From assembly GCA_024278775.1 (NCBI GenBank), contig JAJRSP010000096.1:1-18694 (forward strand): a stretch of DNA of 18,694 nt. Direction: 5' to 3'. Under the pieces are notes generated by a model that saw nothing but the letters and a program-made list of their open reading frames with translations, was not told where the DNA came from and searched no databases. This stretch comes from Planctomycetota bacterium. GTDB taxonomy: Bacteria > Planctomycetota > Phycisphaerae > UBA1845. Position 1 is the stretch's first letter, and each line of letters opens with the position of its first letter. This document shows positions 1 to 7,139 of this stretch, piece by piece. The translations under genes and the position numbers were made by a program.

Positions 1-16
1 GATACCGCTCACGGTT

Positions 17-21
17 GGAGG
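17..21 (+). promoter_or_regulatory. Ribosome binding site deciding the carrier-protein start
   Basis: GGAGG lies 8 bases before the ATG at 30. It favours that ATG over the in-frame TTG at 15, which would put the Shine-Dalgarno site inside the coding region. Confidence 0.75.
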
Positions 22-29
22 ATGGCACA

Positions 30-548
30 ATGAGTCATGTTCAATTCGTGGGCGCCGACGGATTCGAGCCGGCTGACGTACGGTTGAAACGAGCGCCGTC
101 TGAACATTCGTGTGCGTATGTGGTGCGTGTGCGCGATCGAGCGATGGATGTGGAGGTTGACGCGTCGACGGATCACGGCGGACAAATTTGCTCAGGCGGC
201 AAGGTGATGTCGTTTCGTATTCGCCGCCGCACCGACGGTGTGGACGTCTGGCTCGACGGCCGCGTCTATGCACTCAAGGTGGCCGATCGCACGGCGCATC
301 GCGCAGGTGCAGCCGGCGTGGCCGGTGTCGCCGGGGATCTCGTCGCGCCGATGCCGGGTACGATTCTCAAGGTCAACGTCTCGGCCGGAGATTCCTTCGA
401 GGCGCACGATCCGCTCATCGTGATGGAGTCGATGAAGATGGAGATGTCGGTCTCTTCACCGCACGCCGGTCGCGTGGGCGAGGTGTTGTGTGGCGTGGGT
501 GATCTCGTCGAACTCGGGGAGATGCTCGTTAAGCTGGAGGAGGCATAA
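30..548 (+). CDS. Biotin carboxyl carrier protein (biotinyl domain subunit of an acyl-CoA carboxylase)
   Basis: This 172-residue protein carries covalently bound biotin and shuttles a carboxyl group between the carboxylase and carboxyltransferase subunits of an acyl-CoA carboxylase. The C-terminal 70 residues are a clear biotinyl/lipoyl domain: APMPG, then ESMKM with the biotin-accepting lysine at residue 136, then a second half with G-x-V-x-E-L-G spacing. The N-terminal 100 residues resemble the linker region of propionyl- or methylcrotonyl-CoA carboxylase alpha chains, here as a separate gene. HMG-CoA lyase begins 5 bases after the stop, which suggests the carrier serves methylcrotonyl-CoA carboxylase in leucine breakdown; its carboxylase partners would lie left of the window. 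The usual acceptor motif is AMKM; serine replaces alanine here, which is common. AccB of fatty-acid synthesis is the alternative, less likely given the neighbours. Confidence 0.88.
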   Translation: MSHVQFVGADGFEPADVRLKRAPSEHSCAYVVRVRDRAMDVEVDASTDHGGQICSGGKVMSFRIRRRTDGVDVWLDGRVYALKVADRTAHRAGAAGVAGVAGDLVAPMPGTILKVNVSAGDSFEAHDPLIVMESMKMEMSVSSPHAGRVGEVLCGVGDLVELGEMLVKLEEA

Positions 549-553
549 CGAGC

Positions 554-1495
554 ATGACACATTATCTGGATCGTGTCGAGATTGTCGAAGTCGGTCCACG
601 GGACGGCCTCCAAAATGAGGTGCGACCCGTACCCACACCGGTGAAGATCGAGTTTATACAAAAGCTAGCCGACGCGGGTCTCACACAGATAGAGGCCACA
701 TCCTTTGTCCACCCCAAGTCTGTACCGCAATTGGCGGATGCGCTGGATGTCGTCGGCGCGCTGCCCGAGAACGACGGCGTCTGCTACTCGGCGCTGGTTC
801 CGAATGAGAAGGGATTGGACCGTGCGATCGAAGCGGGTGTGAAGCGGGTCGCGGTTTTTACCGCCGCCTCCGACACGTTCACGCAGCGGAACATCCGAAT
901 GACCGTGGATGAATCGCTCGATGTTTTTTCGCCGGTCGTCGCGCGTGCGTTGGATGCCGGGCTGAGCGTTCGCGGTTACGTATCCACCTGTTTCGTGTGC
1001 CCTTATGAGGGCCGTGTGGATGAGGAGCGTGTCCGCGAGGTGACGACACGGCTGCTTGACCTCGGTGTGGATCAGGTGGCGATCAGCGACACCATCGGGG
1101 CGGCCGTCCCGACAGATATCCAAGAGACCGTGGGGCACCTACTTGACACCATCCCGGCAGAACCACTCGCGTTGCACCTGCACGATACCTACGGCACGGC
1201 GCTGGCCAACGTGGTGGCCGGGTTGGCGCTGGGGATCACCACGTTTGATGCGTCGGCCGGCGGGCTGGGCGGCTGCCCCTTTGCGCCGGGTGCCTCGGGT
1301 AACTTGGCCACGGAAGACCTCGTCTACCTGCTCGATGGGATGGGCATCGAGACCGGCGTATCCATCTCCGAGTTAGTCCGCGCCGCAGACGTCGTGGCAC
1401 GGGCACTTGGTCGCACGCTGCCCGGTCGCAACTGGCAGCGGCTCCGCGGATCATCTGAGGGCGGATCGTGTGGCGACGAGGCGGGCTCGGTATGA
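554..1495 (+). CDS. mvaB: Hydroxymethylglutaryl-CoA lyase
   Basis: Cleaves 3-hydroxy-3-methylglutaryl-CoA to acetyl-CoA and acetoacetate, the last step of leucine catabolism. The 313 residues are the normal family length and form a TIM barrel. Visible family marks are EVGPRDGLQNE at residues 12-22 (R16, D17 at the catalytic site), the metal-binding HLH at 208-210 followed by DTYG, and the signature GGLGGCPFAPGASGN with the catalytic loop cysteine at 241. The ATG at 554 has GGAGGAGG about 10 bases upstream, inside the end of the carrier gene. The stop overlaps the next gene by ATGA (1492-1495), so the two are probably translationally coupled. The last 20 residues are a short, low-complexity Gly/Ser/Glu tail beyond the barrel. 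Isopropylmalate or homocitrate synthase is ruled out by the GLGGCPFAPGA signature. Confidence 0.95.
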   Translation: MTHYLDRVEIVEVGPRDGLQNEVRPVPTPVKIEFIQKLADAGLTQIEATSFVHPKSVPQLADALDVVGALPENDGVCYSALVPNEKGLDRAIEAGVKRVAVFTAASDTFTQRNIRMTVDESLDVFSPVVARALDAGLSVRGYVSTCFVCPYEGRVDEERVREVTTRLLDLGVDQVAISDTIGAAVPTDIQETVGHLLDTIPAEPLALHLHDTYGTALANVVAGLALGITTFDASAGGLGGCPFAPGASGNLATEDLVYLLDGMGIETGVSISELVRAADVVARALGRTLPGRNWQRLRGSSEGGSCGDEAGSV

Positions 1496-2169
1496 GCTTT
1501 CGTCCTCCTCCGTCCGAGGCGGCTCGGATGCCGCTGCAAGCGTTTTTCATGGACAGCGTGGACTCCACCAACGAAGCGGCCAAACGCTTCGTTCGAGACG
1601 GGACGATCACACAGTCTGCCTATGTCGTTGCGACCGAGCAGACGGCGGGCAAAGGCAATCGTGGCCGGTGCTGGTGTTCTCCGAAAGATGCCGGCGTGTA
1701 TGTGAGCGTGGTGGATGTTTCGTCGGACGAAGTCGCGCCGCCGAGCACGCTGTGTACACTTGCTGCCGGCGTGGCTTGCGCCGAGGTTCTTCGAGAGCGA
1801 ACCGGTGTCGACGTGTGTCTCAAACCGATTAACGATTTGTACGTTGGCACGTGTAAGCTCGGCGGCATCCTGACGGAATCGCTCGTGGAAAACGGCTGCG
1901 CGCGCACCATCATCACCGGCGTCGGTATCAACACGCTTGCCGCGCCGCGAGACGTGGAAGCTGCCAGCGCCGAGCCGGTGTCGTTGGAGGAGCTTGTCGG
2001 CGCGGAGCGCGTCTCCAAGATGCTAGCTGACGGCCTCGTGCTTGCCTTGGTGCGCCGAATCTTCCACTGGAACGAGATGTGTCGGGCCAACGATCGAGTG
2101 GCGGTGAAAAACGCCTGGGAGTCTCTGTGTCTACCCGATGCCGAGTTTCCCAGCGAGGGCAGTGGATGA
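1492..2169 (+). CDS. birA: Biotin-protein ligase (biotin-[acetyl-CoA-carboxylase] ligase) with unusual active-site loop
   Basis: Activates biotin with ATP to biotinyl-5'-AMP and transfers it to the lysine of biotin carrier domains, presumably including the one two genes upstream. The 225 residues cover only the catalytic core, with no N-terminal DNA-binding domain, so it is a non-repressor (group I) ligase. Family features are DSVDSTN at 21-27, the biotin loop near 52-61, a K-x-x-ND motif at 111-115, the catalytic-type lysine at 122 in KLGGILTE, and TGVGINTL. Two positions are odd: the biotin loop reads GKGNRGRCW where GRGRRGRxW is usual, and KPIND stands where KWPND is expected. The ATG at 1492 overlaps the HMG-CoA lyase stop; a GTG at 1468 is possible but adds residues unlike the family. 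The C-terminal SH3-like domain seems very short or absent. Confidence 0.85.
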   Translation: MSFRPPPSEAARMPLQAFFMDSVDSTNEAAKRFVRDGTITQSAYVVATEQTAGKGNRGRCWCSPKDAGVYVSVVDVSSDEVAPPSTLCTLAAGVACAEVLRERTGVDVCLKPINDLYVGTCKLGGILTESLVENGCARTIITGVGINTLAAPRDVEAASAEPVSLEELVGAERVSKMLADGLVLALVRRIFHWNEMCRANDRVAVKNAWESLCLPDAEFPSEGSG

Positions 2170-2222
2170 ACCAGAGCCAATGGAGCTAGTTCCGCTTCTA
2201 CAAAGTTCGTTCGACATCCTTG

Positions 2223-2306
2223 CTCCCCTCCTTTACAAGGAGGGGCTGGGGGAGGTTCTTGCTCGGCCGAAGACCCCCCTCAATCCCCCCTTGGTAAGGT
2301 GGGAAG
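2223..2306. repeat. REPIN-like inverted pair of 35-bp palindromic repeats
   Basis: Two 35-bp units face each other: 2223-2257 on the plus strand and 2272-2306 on the minus strand. Each holds a small palindrome (CCCCTCCTTTACAAGGAGGGG-type core, CCTTNNCAAGG) followed by a G-rich tail. The two arms match at most positions and are separated by 14 bases. The layout matches dispersed REP/REPIN elements seen in many bacterial genomes. It lies between birA and the membrane-protein gene, where the foldback could also slow or end transcription. No long T run follows, so it is not a classical terminator. Confidence 0.7.
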
Positions 2307-2342
2307 AAAGGAACCAACCCTTTTGGAAACGGCATTAGTCTC

Positions 2343-4262
2343 TTGTCTGATGAAGTGATCCAGCCGATATCGCCGCCACACGCCCCCCCTGAAACGATCG
2401 TAGTCCTTTCGGGTTTGGTTGGTGTCTTCGCCTGCGCCGCGACCGTTTTTTCCGTGCGATCCTGGCAGTGGAACGTCGTCACCTATTCAGCGCAGCGTGT
2501 GCCCCCACCGACCTATGCCGGGGCCACTTGGTTCGCCGCGGTGCTGCTTCTCTTGCTCGTGTGCGGAGCGGGCTGGGGAACGCGGCGCGATCCGGGTTTC
2601 TCCAAACTTGGTTCGGCGTTGGGCGTGCTCTGGCCCTTGGCGGGCTGCATGCCGTTGGCGGTGATGACGACGTTTGCGCAGAGCGTGCCGTTTCTTTTTT
2701 CTTTTCTGGCGATTATTTCGTGTGCGGTGACGGCCGCTCGTGTCGTGGCGCGGATGTCGCGTGGTGAGTCTTCGCTCGGGGGGCATGCCTGGGCCATCGG
2801 TACGCTCACGGCGTTGATCGCCTTGGCCACCGTAGTCCACACGCTGATCCAGATCAATTATTTCGATCATTTCATGCTGGGGCATGCGGACTTCGGCCAT
2901 TTTACGGAGGAACTGAAAAACGCGTGGTTGGGTCGGGGTCTTCGCTCGGACAGTTTTCCCAACACACGGCTCGGCTGGCATTTCGTGCCGTTGATGTATG
3001 TACTGGTTCCCGGGTATGCCCTCTGGCCGTCGCCGGTCTATCTGATGGTCGTCGGGGCGTTGGTCGTTCATCTCGCCGCGTTGCCGGTTTATGTGGCCGC
3101 GCGGCACCTTTCCGGCTCCACGCTGGTTGGTTGGCTCTTCGGTATGGCGTGGCTGCTGTTGCCGACGCAGAGCCGCCTGGTGTATTCCAACACGTATGGC
3201 TTTCAGTGGATCTACGTTACGGTGCCAATTCTGGCCGAGATGATCGGCGCCGGGTTGACTGGTCGGTGGCGCTGGTCGATCGTGCTGGCTCTCGTCGTGC
3301 TTCTGTGCAAAGAGACGGCCGCCGCCGCAACTTGTGGCTGGGGTTTGTATATGGTTTTGTATAGCCCGCGCCGAAAGTCCGGTGCCGCGCTCGCGGTCGG
3401 TTCTCTCGCCTACGCCATGCTTTGCATTCACCTCATCATTCCCCATTTCGCGGCGTCCGGACACTACGAACGTATGACGCTGTTTGGCGACCTGGGCGGT
3501 AGTTTTTCCGCGCTGCTGCAATCCGCGTTTTCTCAACCGGGTGTGTTCTTCGGACGGCTGTGTCGTCCGGAAGGCGGGTATTTTCTTTTGATGCTGCTGG
3601 TGCCGATGGCGCTGGCGCCGCTCGCCAAAGCGCGGCTCTTGGTCGCGGCGCTGCCTTCGCTCGTGCTGGTGCTGCTGCTGAAAAACTCCGACTGGCTGAG
3701 CATCAAGTTCTGGCACTACGCGACGGTGCAACCGTTTTTGTTGATGGGGGCCGTCGCCGCGATCAAGAACACCTCGGCGGGGGCACCCGTGCGCTCGCGG
3801 CTTTTGTGCTTTGTGGCCGGTCGTAAGCTGAGGCCGGGTGCCACCAACCTGGCACTGGCCGCCGCGGTATGCATGGCCGCCGCCTGGGGGCACTTTTTTT
3901 TCGGGTTCTCACCTCTGTCGAAGTCGTATGAGGTATACGGCGGCGCTGCGGCGTTGCATGCGCCGGACCCGCGACTGGCCACCGTGCAGATGCTTCGAGA
4001 CACGTTTCCCAAGCAGCGCACCATTCTCGCCACCGAGCGCCTGGCCGCCCACTTCACGGACTACCGGCGTCTCTACACCGGCGCAAGACCCGAGCCGGCC
4101 GACGTAATCGTGATTGATGAGGCGGATCGTTGGGATCAGTCCGGCCTGCCGGAGAGCGCTCCCCGCTACCTCTCCGATGAGCGATACATGTTCTACGGCG
4201 CGTTCGGCAGCATCGTCGTTTTTACTCGCGTCGGTGATGACCCGACGCCACCGCATGATTGA
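2343..4262 (+). CDS. DUF2079 family polytopic membrane protein (GT-C-like)
   Basis: A 639-residue integral membrane protein with about 12 hydrophobic segments and a soluble C-terminal 110 residues. It matches DUF2079 (Pfam PF09852, related to GT-C glycosyltransferases). An N-terminal pair of helices is followed by a loop with DFGHFTEELKNAW near residues 182-193 (the family D-x-G-x-F-x-Q-x-x-W site), then FVPLMYVLVPGYALWPSP, the GFQW patch, and LLCKETAAA (the family K-E-D-x-A site). GT-C enzymes use polyprenyl-linked sugars at the outer membrane leaflet, but the substrate here is unknown. The start is uncertain: no ATG is in frame before the first helix, so TTG 2343 is used, GTG 2355 is an alternative, and no good Shine-Dalgarno site is visible. 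The gene follows a repeat and stands apart from birA, so it may be a separate unit. Confidence 0.8.
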   Translation: MSDEVIQPISPPHAPPETIVVLSGLVGVFACAATVFSVRSWQWNVVTYSAQRVPPPTYAGATWFAAVLLLLLVCGAGWGTRRDPGFSKLGSALGVLWPLAGCMPLAVMTTFAQSVPFLFSFLAIISCAVTAARVVARMSRGESSLGGHAWAIGTLTALIALATVVHTLIQINYFDHFMLGHADFGHFTEELKNAWLGRGLRSDSFPNTRLGWHFVPLMYVLVPGYALWPSPVYLMVVGALVVHLAALPVYVAARHLSGSTLVGWLFGMAWLLLPTQSRLVYSNTYGFQWIYVTVPILAEMIGAGLTGRWRWSIVLALVVLLCKETAAAATCGWGLYMVLYSPRRKSGAALAVGSLAYAMLCIHLIIPHFAASGHYERMTLFGDLGGSFSALLQSAFSQPGVFFGRLCRPEGGYFLLMLLVPMALAPLAKARLLVAALPSLVLVLLLKNSDWLSIKFWHYATVQPFLLMGAVAAIKNTSAGAPVRSRLLCFVAGRKLRPGATNLALAAAVCMAAAWGHFFFGFSPLSKSYEVYGGAAALHAPDPRLATVQMLRDTFPKQRTILATERLAAHFTDYRRLYTGARPEPADVIVIDEADRWDQSGLPESAPRYLSDERYMFYGAFGSIVVFTRVGDDPTPPHD

Positions 4263-4287
4263 TGCTTTCGTTTGCACAAGCCGAAGC

Positions 4288-4316
4288 TCCGGCGCGCCGG
4301 AACGGCAAGGTTTTTC
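4288..4316 (+). terminator. Possible terminator after the DUF2079 gene
   Basis: The perfect 14-base palindrome TCCGGCGCGCCGGA (4288-4301) lies 25 bases after the stop, with a run of five T (4311-4315) ten bases further on. The stem would be only 5 bp with a CGCG loop and the T run is not adjacent, so the call is weak. The rest of 4317-4524 shows no gene. Confidence 0.3.
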
Positions 4317-4524
4317 AAATTGCGTGTATCGTCCGGTACTTGCGGCGCTGCGTGGGCTCAAGCCGGCGTGGTTACCGGGTTGGTGATTGCGATCAAGCAT
4401 ATCGGGCACCATTCGACGAATCATGCGACTGATCGTGCGTGCTGGACGGTGTCCGACCCATCTGGCTGGACGGCTGACAAGTTGAGCTTAGAATCCCGGC
4501 TGATAAAACGGCTGGAGAGTTATC

Positions 4525-5037
4525 ATGTCCAAAGCAAAGTCCCACGTAGCGATTTTCCCCGGGGCGTTCGACCCGATGACCTATGGGCATGTCGACATCA
4601 TAAGCCGCGCTTCGCGATTGTACGAAAAGCTCATTGTGGCCATCGGGCACAACCCGATGAAGCAGCAGGTGTTCACGGCCGACGAGCGGGCGGAGATGCT
4701 CACGGTACACACCGCCTCTTTTCCCAGTGTCGAGGTGCAAACCTACACCGGGCTGACCGTCGAATACGCGCGCCAGGTCGGGGCTCGCGTGATCCTTCGT
4801 GGGATTCGCGATTCAGTGGACCTGCACGCGGAATTGGAAATCGCCACGACCAACCGCATCATTGGGGATATCGAAACCGTATTCCTGATGACGAGCGACC
4901 AACACGTGCTCACCTCGAGCACACTCATCAAACAGATCGTGGAAATCGGCGAATATGATTCTCAGCACTTGGCCAGACTCGTTCCGCTGGACGTCGCCCA
5001 ACGACTCAAGGAACGCCTATCCAAACGTAACGGATAA
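4525..5037 (+). CDS. coaD: Phosphopantetheine adenylyltransferase
   Basis: Makes dephospho-CoA from 4'-phosphopantetheine and ATP, the penultimate step of coenzyme A synthesis. At 170 residues it has the standard family length. The nucleotidyltransferase signature FPGAFDPMTYGH is at 11-22, with the T-x-G-H box at 19-22. RGIRDSVDLHAE is the substrate/ATP loop, and SSTLIKQI near residue 130 is the second nucleotide-binding motif. The start is well supported by GGAGAG at 4514-4519, five bases before the ATG. CoA supply fits the acyl-CoA chemistry of the first operon, but the 262-base gap before this gene argues for its own promoter. Confidence 0.96.
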   Translation: MSKAKSHVAIFPGAFDPMTYGHVDIISRASRLYEKLIVAIGHNPMKQQVFTADERAEMLTVHTASFPSVEVQTYTGLTVEYARQVGARVILRGIRDSVDLHAELEIATTNRIIGDIETVFLMTSDQHVLTSSTLIKQIVEIGEYDSQHLARLVPLDVAQRLKERLSKRNG

Positions 5038-5111
5038 CCTCTTCCGGTGGGGGACGATCACGGAGGCGTGAACGATTTGGGCGGCGAACGAAGTCTTGCA
5101 TGCGCAGTCCG

Positions 5112-5147
5112 TTCCCCACCCTTCGGGAGCACCCGAAGAATGGGGAA
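5112..5147. terminator. Strong hairpin between convergent genes (candidate bidirectional terminator)
   Basis: TTCCCCA pairs with TGGGGAA and the inner CTTCGGG pairs with CCCGAAG around a 4-base AGCA loop. Further out, GGGCGGC near 5079 can pair with GCCGCC near 5149. It lies between coaD (+) and the propeller gene (-), where a shared transcription stop is expected. No T run follows on either strand, so Rho-independent action is uncertain. Confidence 0.5.
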
Positions 5148-5191
5148 GCCGCCGCCCCAAAGAATGGCCACGCCCACCGCGGTATCGGGGT

Positions 5192-6802
5192 CTACCTCCG
5201 GCGCGTACGCATGAGTGTGAGACCGAACATGAGCAGCGGGAGGCCGAGCATGCCCATAGCGCCGCACGGTCGCGCCGCACTCGTCGTGCCGGACCCACCT
5301 GTCGTACCGGACCCACCTGTCGTACCGGACCCACCTGTCGTGCCGGAGCCGTCTGTGGTTCCGGATCCATCCGGTGTGGTTGAGGTCGCAGCGCAACCGC
5401 TGCCATCGACGGTCGCATCCAGATCGATCACGAACACATCATCCTTGCCGTTGGTATCTCCGGCCACGAGGTTGGTGGCCGCACTGTGAAAGCCGACGAT
5501 TCGTCCATTGGCTGATAGCGAGGGTCGAGAGCTCACACCGTCTCCACCGGCCGCAGCGCTGCACTCGCTCAACCGTGTGGTCACACCCGTCGCGCGATCG
5601 AAGACAAAGGCGTCTTCGACTCCGTTCACGTCTCCGGGTACGAGGTTGGTGGCGACGCTGTCGAAGCCGAGGGTTGAGCCGTCGTCGGAGATCGCCGGTG
5701 AAGAGCTTTTGCCATCTGAGCCGCTCGTGATCAGCACCGTGGACCCATTACCCTCGTCAAACACGCCGTTTTCATCGGGGTCGCGATCGTGCAGAAAAAT
5801 GTCGCGCAGGGCATTGGTATCGCCGGCCACCAGGTTTGTCGCGTCGCTAAAGAAGGCGACGTAACGCCCGTCTCCCGACAGGGCCGGACGACTGCTGCCG
5901 CCATCCCCTTCCGCGCCGGTGCTACTCAGACTGACCCTCACGACACCGCCACTGTCTATATCCCGGACGAACACGTCACGCTGTCCGTTGGTGTCTCCGG
6001 CTACGAGATTGCTTGCATCGCTAAAGAACCCCACCCACTTTCCGTCTCCGGAGATAGATGGTCGATCACTCTTCGCGTTTCCTCCGATACCGTTGGCATC
6101 CATGCTGATCCGTACGGTCGTGCCGGCCTGCCTGTCCCGCAGGTAGACATCCACTACACCGTTGGTGTCGCCGGGGACAAGATTGGTGGCGGCGCTACGA
6201 AACGCGATGCGCTGTCCATCATCGGAGATGGACGGCCGCGAGCTGTTGCCGTCGCTTGCGACGCCGCTACTGCTCACGCTGATACGGACGGTGGTGCCGT
6301 TTCCCTCGTCAAACACGCCGTTGCCGTCCGGGTCGCGATCATGCACAAAGATATCCGAAAAGCCCGTGCAAGTGGGGCAGGCCACCGAGTCGAACGCCTG
6401 AAGATCCCCGTCGACCAAGTTGCCGGCGTCACTCCCAAACGCCACATAGCGGCCGCTGGCTGAGATCACCGGGCGATGGCTTGCGGCGTCGCCTTCCACT
6501 CCGGCCGTGCTGACGCTTACGCGCACCGTGGTGCCGGTCTGGGTGTCATGCACGAAGATATCGTCCACCTGGTTCGTGTCGTTGGGCACAAGTGTGTCCG
6601 ACTTGCTCTCGAACGCGACGTAGCGGCCGTCCGCCGACAGGGAGGCTCGTTCGCTGGTACCCAGGCCTTCCACGCCGGACGAGTCGACGCTGGCCCGGGA
6701 CGTGGACTGTGCCAACGTCGTGGCGGGCAGCCAGCCCATGCCCATAGCGGTCGCAACGAATGTGATGATGCCGAGTTCTCTACGAATACAGTGATTACCC
6801 AT
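5192..6802 (-). CDS. Exported seven-bladed beta-propeller (WD40/TolB-like) with C-terminal sorting tail
   Basis: A 536-residue exported protein. Residues 1-32 are a signal peptide ending TTLA-QS. Seven repeats of 50-80 residues follow, each with R-P-x-[IL]-S-x-[DN]-G-x-x-[VI]-[AG]-F-x-S, then NLV-x-GD-N-G and D[VI]F[VL]-x-D, the PD40/TolB-type blade pattern, so a closed seven-bladed propeller is likely. Blades 2 and 5 contain an Asp-rich insert, DPDGNGVFDEGNG and a near copy, resembling an EF-hand-type calcium loop. A Gly/Ser/Thr linker (GSGTTGG units) leads to Cys 513, a hydrophobic stretch and RTRRR, a sorting or anchoring tail of the Cys-containing CTERM class. The start at 6802 has GGAAGGAA just upstream; longer in-frame extensions lack a signal-like start. 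The ligand or role is unknown; surface display is inferred. Confidence 0.85.
   Translation of the reverse strand: MGNHCIRRELGIITFVATAMGMGWLPATTLAQSTSRASVDSSGVEGLGTSERASLSADGRYVAFESKSDTLVPNDTNQVDDIFVHDTQTGTTVRVSVSTAGVEGDAASHRPVISASGRYVAFGSDAGNLVDGDLQAFDSVACPTCTGFSDIFVHDRDPDGNGVFDEGNGTTVRISVSSSGVASDGNSSRPSISDDGQRIAFRSAATNLVPGDTNGVVDVYLRDRQAGTTVRISMDANGIGGNAKSDRPSISGDGKWVGFFSDASNLVAGDTNGQRDVFVRDIDSGGVVRVSLSSTGAEGDGGSSRPALSGDGRYVAFFSDATNLVAGDTNALRDIFLHDRDPDENGVFDEGNGSTVLITSGSDGKSSSPAISDDGSTLGFDSVATNLVPGDVNGVEDAFVFDRATGVTTRLSECSAAAGGDGVSSRPSLSANGRIVGFHSAATNLVAGDTNGKDDVFVIDLDATVDGSGCAATSTTPDGSGTTDGSGTTGGSGTTGGSGTTGGSGTTSAARPCGAMGMLGLPLLMFGLTLMRTRRR
5283..5372 (-). repeat. 18-bp tandem repeat in the linker of the propeller gene
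   Basis: Five head-to-tail 18-bp units start at 5283, 5301, 5319, 5337 and 5355. Units 2 and 3 are identical (GTCGTACCGGACCCACCT on the plus strand), unit 1 differs by one base, and units 4 and 5 have drifted. They encode six-residue GGSGTT-type steps between propeller and membrane tail, so copy-number change would alter linker length without a frameshift. Confidence 0.9.
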
Positions 6803-7138
6803 GAGATTCCTTCCGAATACTGGTACCAGGCAAGATGTCGAGAGTGACTTCAGCGCCATGTCCGGTGCCGTCACCGAGAGCCACCCCGGCTGGGGTGAAC
6901 CATACGATTCATCCGGACCAGTTGTCCCTACCGCAGCCTCTCCACATATCGGCCAACGCACTATATATCGACCAACGCACGGCCACTTCATCGGGCCGTT
7001 TCGGAGGGAGGGCGTCAGTGAGTCGTTGTGGCCTCACGCCGCCGACATTATCGGCCCATTTCTTGACCGTGCCGGTATCGCAGGGGATACTGCGGCCCGT
7101 ATGCAGGCAAACAGGGCGTTACGACAGCTTTTTCCATA
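6803..7138. other. Divergent intergenic region with a direct repeat
   Basis: This 336-base gap separates the minus-strand propeller gene from plus-strand kdsC and should hold promoters for both. The sequence ATATCGRCCAACGCAC occurs twice, at 6946-6961 and 6965-6980, 19 bases apart, so roughly two helical turns; it looks like an operator pair. A weak sigma70-like pair for kdsC is TTGTCC (6922-6927) and CATATC (6945-6950) with a 17-base spacer. GGAGGGAGGG at 7003-7012 is a strong Shine-Dalgarno-like stretch with no well-spaced start in the kdsC frame. A plus-strand reading frame runs through the gap and ends on the kdsC start; only its last part is worth considering. Confidence 0.5.
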
Positions 7139-7139
7139 A
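7026..7139 (+). CDS. Possible short leader ORF coupled to kdsC
   Basis: A TTG-started frame of 37 codons ends in TAA at 7137-7139, and that TAA shares its last base with the kdsC ATG (TAATG). kdsC has no Shine-Dalgarno site of its own, so coupling from an upstream frame would explain its translation. GGAGGGAGGG lies 13 bases before this TTG, rather far. I recognise no family. The frame is open as far as 6801, but the earlier part does not look like protein. It could be chance. Confidence 0.25.
   Translation: MWPHAADIIGPFLDRAGIAGDTAARMQANRALRQLFP

Noticed and set aside
2166..2189. Seven-codon frame ATG..TAG overlapping the birA stop
   Set aside because: It is too short, has no Shine-Dalgarno site and runs straight into repeat DNA; there is no sign of selection.
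2487..3893. 468-codon open frame on the minus strand inside the DUF2079 gene
   Set aside because: It is rich in Arg, His, Gln and Pro with no domain pattern. It mirrors the codon bias of the plus-strand membrane protein, which has clear family motifs.
5112..5147. Hairpin as a riboswitch of coaD or of the propeller gene
   Set aside because: It lies downstream of both converging genes, so a termination or 3'-end role fits better.
5283..5372. Short tandem repeats as a possible CRISPR array
   Set aside because: The 18-bp units are head to tail without spacers and encode a Gly/Ser/Thr linker in frame.
5789..6463. 224-codon plus-strand frame opposite the seven-bladed propeller
   Set aside because: Its repetitiveness comes from the propeller repeats on the other strand; it has no start signal and no recognised family.
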